A stretch of DNA of 8,403 nt from Deltaproteobacteria bacterium. GTDB lineage: Bacteria > Myxococcota > Myxococcia > Myxococcales > 40CM-4-68-19. The position numbers and the translations under genes are program-made. Location of the stretch: assembly GCA_018266095.1 (NCBI GenBank), contig JAFEBC010000761.1:1-8403 (forward strand), read 5' to 3'. Shown here piece by piece: positions 6,120-8,403 of this stretch (position 1 is the first letter of the stretch; each line of letters starts with the position of its first letter). Under the pieces are notes generated by a model that was not told where the DNA came from, searched no databases, and saw only the letters and a list, made by a program, of their open reading frames with translations.

Positions 6120-7460
6120 ATGGTCCGCGGTCTCGTGCGCACTCTCGTCCTCAGTGTCCTGATGTCGTCGCTCGCCGCCGCGGCCGCGCCTGCTCCGGAA
6201 GGCGAGGTCCCCCCGCCGCTCACGCGCCCCGCGCCAGACGGTCCCGTGCTCTCGTTCGCCGACGCGCTCGCCGCCGCCAAGGTGCAGGCGCCCGACCTCA
6301 AGGTCGCTCGCGAGCGCTACGTCCAGTCGCAGGACGCGCTCTCCAAGGCGTACCGCGCGTTCCATCCCATCCTCTCCGCGGGCGCGAACTACACGCGCAA
6401 CTCCACCGACGCGAGCTTCCAGGTCGGCGGCCAGACCGTCACCACGCAGGAGCTGAACGCGCTCTCCGCGAACCTCACCGGCACCTGGAGCGTCTTCGAC
6501 TACCGCCGCTATCCCGCGCTCGACAACGCCAAGGATCAGCAGGAGGTCGCGCGCCTGTCCGAGACGCAACTGCGCCGCGAATTGCTGCTCAACGTCGCCG
6601 CCACGTATCTCTTGGCTACGCAAACGAAGAAGCTCGCCGATGCCGCCTACGCGCTCTCGGATTCGCGCCGCAACTCGGCCCGCCAGGCTTTGGCCCGCTT
6701 CTCCGCCGGCGTCCTCCAGCGCGCCGCCCTCGTGCGCGCGCAGCTCGACGTGGTGCAGGCCGACGGCCAGGCGCAGAAGTCCTACTTCGACTCCGAGAGC
6801 GCCAAGAGCCAGCTCGCCACGCTGCTCAATCGCCGCGACGCCGCCTTCGACGTGGCCGAGCCCGCGCAGCCGCCGCCCGAGCTGCAGGGCGAGTTCAACG
6901 AGCTGCTCCAGAAGGCACTGAACGAACGTCCAGAGATCGCGTCGGCCAAGCTCAACGAGCAGATCGCCGCGCGCGTGGCCACCGACGCCTGGGCGCAGTT
7001 CCTCCCCAAGCTCGACCTGCGCGGCCAGGCCAACTACCAGAACGCCGCCGGCCTCTCCGGCTCCAGCACCACCTGGGCGCTCACGCTCGCGCTCACCGTG
7101 CCCCTCTACGACGGCGGCTTCCGCTACGTGCAGCTCAAGGACGCCGAGAGTCAGAAGCGCCAGGCCAAGGCGCAGACCGAGTCGCAGGTGGCCAAGATCG
7201 AGGACGAATTGCGGCGCGGCCAGCTCGACCTGCGTGCCGCGCGTGTTCAATTGGAGACGGCGACGAAGGCGCTCCAGCTCGCGCAGGAGAACGACGCGCT
7301 CGTGCGGGCGCAGTTCGAGGCCGGCACGTCCACGCAGATCGAGGTGTCGGACGCAGGCGCAGCGCTGTTCCAGAGCCAGGCCGACCTCTTGCGCCAGAAG
7401 CTCGAGGTCCAGGTCGCCTCGCTGCGCCTCGCGAAAGCTGTGGGCGCCTTCGATCCGTAG
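6120..7460 (+). CDS. TolC-family outer-membrane efflux protein
   Basis: A 446-residue outer-membrane channel protein of the TolC/OEP type, a trimeric duct that carries exported substrates across the periplasm and outer membrane. A signal peptide is clear: MVRGLVRTLVLSVLMSSLAA followed by an Ala run, with cleavage near residues 22-24. There is no cysteine, so this is not an OprM/NodT-type lipoprotein. Two OEP repeats follow. The first (about 43-240) has LSFADALAAAKVQAPDL, a coiled-coil stretch and YTRNSTDASF, which looks like beta-barrel strand. The second (about 258-440) has LNERPEIASAKLNEQIA, LTLALTVPLYDGG and a long amphipathic coil. ATG 6120 is preferred because it starts right at the signal peptide; TTG at 6108 would add four residues. 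Neither has a good Shine-Dalgarno. It begins 21 bases after mutY and may be co-transcribed with it. The inner-membrane partner is not in the window. Confidence 0.9.
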   Translation: MVRGLVRTLVLSVLMSSLAAAAAPAPEGEVPPPLTRPAPDGPVLSFADALAAAKVQAPDLKVARERYVQSQDALSKAYRAFHPILSAGANYTRNSTDASFQVGGQTVTTQELNALSANLTGTWSVFDYRRYPALDNAKDQQEVARLSETQLRRELLLNVAATYLLATQTKKLADAAYALSDSRRNSARQALARFSAGVLQRAALVRAQLDVVQADGQAQKSYFDSESAKSQLATLLNRRDAAFDVAEPAQPPPELQGEFNELLQKALNERPEIASAKLNEQIAARVATDAWAQFLPKLDLRGQANYQNAAGLSGSSTTWALTLALTVPLYDGGFRYVQLKDAESQKRQAKAQTESQVAKIEDELRRGQLDLRAARVQLETATKALQLAQENDALVRAQFEAGTSTQIEVSDAGAALFQSQADLLRQKLEVQVASLRLAKAVGAFDP

Positions 7461-7476
7461 CAGTCCTAAATCTTTC

Positions 7477-7493
7477 GGGCGCTTCAGGCGTCC
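7477..7493. terminator. Weak GC-rich hairpin after the tolC-like gene
   Basis: GGGCGC-TTCAG-GCGTCC can fold into a six-pair stem containing one G-U pair, with a five-base loop. It sits 16 bases after the tolC-like stop, in the 66-base gap before the exbB-like gene. No T tract follows on the plus strand, so it is not a standard intrinsic terminator. It could be an attenuator, an mRNA-stabilising end or a chance structure in GC-rich DNA. Confidence 0.25.
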
Positions 7494-7526
7494 AAGCTCA
7501 TTGCCACACCCGCATCGGAGACCGAC

Positions 7527-8198
7527 GTGATCCAGCAACAAATCCTCGCCCTGACGCTGCTCGGAAGCGTGTGGGTCCTCTACTTGCTGCTGGGCCTGTC
7601 TGTCGTCTCCGTGACGGTGATGCTCGAGCGCGCGGTGTACTTCAGCAAGCGCCGCATGAGCCGCCTCTTCGACGAGCTCGTCATCCTCTGCCAGAAGGGC
7701 GACCTCAAGACCGCCGCGGCGCGCGCGCAGGGCGATTCAATGGAGGCCGAGGTCGTGCGCGTGGCCGCCGAGTTGTCCGCGTCGGGCGAGGGCCAGGAGG
7801 CCGTCGAGAAGGCCATCGCGTCCACCATGGATCGCCGCCGCCTGCAGTACGAGCAGTGGCTCTTCGTGCTCGGCACGCTCGGCAACAACGCGCCGTTCAT
7901 CGGCCTCTTCGGCACCGTGCTCGGCATCATCAAGGCCTTCGCCGACCTCGCCATCGCGCAGAAGGGCGGCACCAGCGCAGGCGGCGCCGCGGCCTCGAGC
8001 GTCATGAGCGGCATCTCGGAGGCGCTCGTCGCCACCGCCGTCGGCCTCTTCGTCGCCATCCCGGCCGTGCTCGCCTACAACATCTTCCTGCGTCTCCTGA
8101 AGCGCGTGATCGGCCGCAGCAACGCGCTCACCAACGCCATCGCCGCGGGCCTGCACGTCGCCCGCGCCAGCGCCAGCCGCGCCAGCGGGAGCAAGTAG
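7527..8198 (+). CDS. exbB: MotA/TolQ/ExbB-family proton channel protein
   Basis: A 223-residue inner-membrane protein of the ExbB/TolQ family. With an ExbD/TolR partner it forms a proton channel that converts proton-motive force into mechanical work on the periplasm or outer membrane. The three expected helices are at about 8-32, 120-140 and 163-187, with a cytoplasmic helical domain (about 38-118) between the first two. The two conserved pore segments are plain: APFIGLFGTVLGIIKAF (122-138, with Thr130) and ISEALVATAVGLFVAIPA (163-180, with Glu165 and Thr170). These match the pore-lining Thr/Glu positions of E. coli ExbB. The start is GTG at 7527, with CGGAG ending six bases before it. Sequence alone does not tell whether it serves TonB, Tol-Pal or gliding-motility machinery, so the symbol is a family label. 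An exbD-like gene follows after 3 bases. Confidence 0.93.
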   Translation: MIQQQILALTLLGSVWVLYLLLGLSVVSVTVMLERAVYFSKRRMSRLFDELVILCQKGDLKTAAARAQGDSMEAEVVRVAAELSASGEGQEAVEKAIASTMDRRRLQYEQWLFVLGTLGNNAPFIGLFGTVLGIIKAFADLAIAQKGGTSAGGAAASSVMSGISEALVATAVGLFVAIPAVLAYNIFLRLLKRVIGRSNALTNAIAAGLHVARASASRASGSK

Positions 8199-8201
8199 CC
8201 C

Positions 8202-8403
8202 ATGGCCGGCGGCGGAATGGATCCGGGCGACGACGGGATCAACGAGATCAACGTCACGCCGCTCGTCGACATCATGCTGGTGCTGCTCATCATCTTCATG
8301 GTGACGGCGAGCTACATCGTGAAGGACTCCATCGAGGTGGAGTTGCCGCGCGCTGCGAATGGCGGCGAGACCACCAACAAGACCTTCGCGGTGATGATCA
8401 CCA
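8202..8403 (+). CDS. exbD: ExbD/TolR-family biopolymer transport protein (partial, 5' end)
   Basis: The first 67 codons are present and the gene runs off the right edge. After a short cytoplasmic tail (MAGGGMDPGDDG), the family signature INEINVTPLVDIMLVLLIIF begins at residue 13 and continues MVTASYI. This forms the single membrane helix with the essential proton-carrying Asp23, equivalent to Asp25 of E. coli ExbD. The following VEVELPRA-like stretch (IEVELPRA) begins the periplasmic domain. It starts three bases after the exbB-like stop, with a GGGAG ten bases ahead inside the end of that gene. It is the obligate partner of the upstream channel subunit. Whether a tonB or a second exbD follows cannot be seen. 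Confidence 0.93.
   Translation, partial: MAGGGMDPGDDGINEINVTPLVDIMLVLLIIFMVTASYIVKDSIEVELPRAANGGETTNKTFAVMIT

Noticed and set aside
4890..7541. 883-residue open frame on the minus strand
   Set aside because: It lies opposite the ends of pepP, all of mutY and all of the tolC-like gene, which are unmistakable by motifs. Its translation is rich in Arg, Gly, Glu and Leu with no recognisable domain. This is the usual product of high G/C at third codon positions.
8160..8192. GCCAGC-type short repeats near the 3' end of the exbB-like gene
   Set aside because: They encode an Ala/Ser/Arg-rich tail (ASASRASGSK) of the protein and are explained by codon bias, not by a separate repeat element.
7527..8403. 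Possible assignment of the exbB/exbD pair to gliding-motility (Agl) or Tol-Pal machinery
   Set aside because: The conserved pore motifs are common to the whole MotA/TolQ/ExbB family. Nothing in the window, such as pal, tolB, tonB or other agl genes, supports one subfamily over another.

Overview
This is an ordinary, densely packed stretch of high-GC bacterial chromosome. Ten or eleven genes leave almost no intergenic space; the largest gaps are about 70 bases. The organism is Gram-negative: there is a TolC-type outer-membrane protein and an ExbB/ExbD proton-channel pair. The strong G/C bias at third codon positions, the long shadow reading frames and the style of the proteins (a NatB-like permease, TolC next to ExbB/ExbD) would fit a myxobacterium or related former deltaproteobacterium. 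That taxonomic guess is inference only; no marker gene here fixes it.

Layout. (1) Bases 1-1411, plus strand: the last 34 codons of an ABC transporter ATPase overlap by 8 bases the gene for its ABC-2/NatB-type permease. (2) Bases 1408-3641, minus strand: a compact four-gene operon, read from right to left. It encodes pterin-4a-carbinolamine dehydratase, a small GGQ-domain release-factor-like protein, a secreted or membrane-anchored TPR protein of unknown function, and a class I SAM-dependent O-methyltransferase. Gaps are 3 and 10 bases and one junction overlaps by 8 bases. The operon's last stop codon shares the palindrome CTAG with the stop of the convergent permease gene. (3) Bases 3642-3711: a 70-base divergent control region with an AT-rich patch, a tandem 10-base repeat carrying Shine-Dalgarno-like cores, and an 8-base direct repeat spaced 31 bases apart. 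(4) Bases 3712-6098, plus strand: Xaa-Pro aminopeptidase (pepP-like) and the adenine DNA glycosylase MutY, joined by an ATGA overlap. (5) Bases 6120-8403, plus strand: a TolC-family outer-membrane efflux protein, then an ExbB/TolQ/MotA-family proton channel and the start of its ExbD/TolR partner, which runs off the right edge.

How the genes work together. The ATPase and permease form one exporter. PepP and MutY are unrelated housekeeping functions that are probably translationally coupled. ExbB and ExbD form a proton-motive-force-driven inner-membrane motor, and the adjacent TolC duct raises the possibility of a linked envelope function. The pterin, release-factor, TPR and methyltransferase genes are probably co-transcribed, but no common pathway is evident.

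I see no mobile element, CRISPR array, tRNA, rRNA or convincing new multi-gene system. The points most worth a second look are the release-factor-like protein with an ArfB-like tail, the structured divergent promoter region, the uncharacterised TPR/membrane protein, and the TolC-ExbB-ExbD neighbourhood.
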